Source: Tenacibaculum sp. 190524A02b (GTDB lineage: Bacteria > Bacteroidota > Bacteroidia > Flavobacteriales > Flavobacteriaceae). Taken from it: a stretch of 64,000 nt of DNA. Below the pieces are notes generated by a model. That model saw only the letters and a program-made list of their open reading frames with translations. It did not search any database and had not been told where the DNA came from. Below are positions 63,999 through 64,000 of this stretch, piece by piece. The position numbers were made by a program, and so were the translations under genes. Numbering within the stretch: the stretch's first letter is position 1; each line of letters opens with the position of its first letter. The stretch spans positions 2,980,001-3,044,000 of the forward strand of contig NZ_OZ038525.1 of assembly GCF_964036645.1 (NCBI RefSeq), read 5' to 3'.

Positions 63999-64000
63999 AC

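Overview
The window is a low-GC chromosomal segment from a member of the Bacteroidetes, class Flavobacteriia, most like a marine Flavobacteriaceae genus such as Tenacibaculum or Polaribacter. The genus is my inference; the class is well supported. Supporting signs are a Bacteroidetes-type 16S 5' third, promoters of the TTTG-N19/20-TAnnTTTG type, almost no Shine-Dalgarno sequences, a type IX secretion sorting domain, SecD-SecF and Hpt-Adk fusions, BlaR1-type sensors with a TonB-like tail, CarboxypepD_reg-type TonB-dependent receptors, and an ATP synthase split so that atpD-atpC stand alone.

Layout. 1-681 is the 5' part of a 16S rRNA gene on the minus strand, with three tandem promoters up to about 1211. 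1.4-17.7 kb is mostly housekeeping: fabD, a queuosine-precursor transporter, an MscS channel, a tail-specific protease, the surE-lpxB-NlpC/P60 group with a second NlpC/P60 paralogue, a T9SS-exported leucine-rich-repeat protein, obgE, fused hpt-adk and fused secDF. 17.9-31.3 kb holds fhs, a Coq4-like protein, a Crp/Fnr regulator, a GH3-type enzyme, a DUF2797 protein, an orphan oligopeptide-type ABC permease, an unrecognised 370-residue protein, a GH20 hexosaminidase lipoprotein and lysS. Between lysS and a DUF456 gene lies a consensus promoter driving a short structured, terminated, non-coding transcript. 32.2-35.4 kb is a BlaI/BlaR1-type sensor operon with a perfect 34-bp palindromic operator, followed by a stand-alone lipoprotein resembling the BlaR1 tail.

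36.8-41.9 kb pairs a TonB-dependent receptor with a surface lipoprotein made of two nearly identical 344-residue halves. 42.0-50.3 kb is a metal-uptake locus. A TonB receptor plus thioredoxin-like gene run leftward. A DtxR/MntR-type repressor, an outer-membrane protein, a TroA-like lipoprotein, an ATPase and two permeases run rightward. A 20-bp palindrome lies between the divergent promoters. Both permeases end in a winged-helix-like extension, which is the most unusual architecture in the window.

50.3-64 kb carries an AddA/RecB-type helicase-nuclease, kbl, an OmpA protein with calcium-binding repeats, atpDC, tatA, an O-methyltransferase, an ECF sigma factor with a small zinc-finger partner, panB, a 2-hydroxyacid dehydrogenase, DUF1801 and VOC proteins and a TM2 protein.

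No complete mobile element, CRISPR array or tRNA was found. Several start codons are moved here because the longest reading frame begins inside a TAnnTTTG promoter element or ahead of a clear signal peptide or family start. At least five genes look leaderless.
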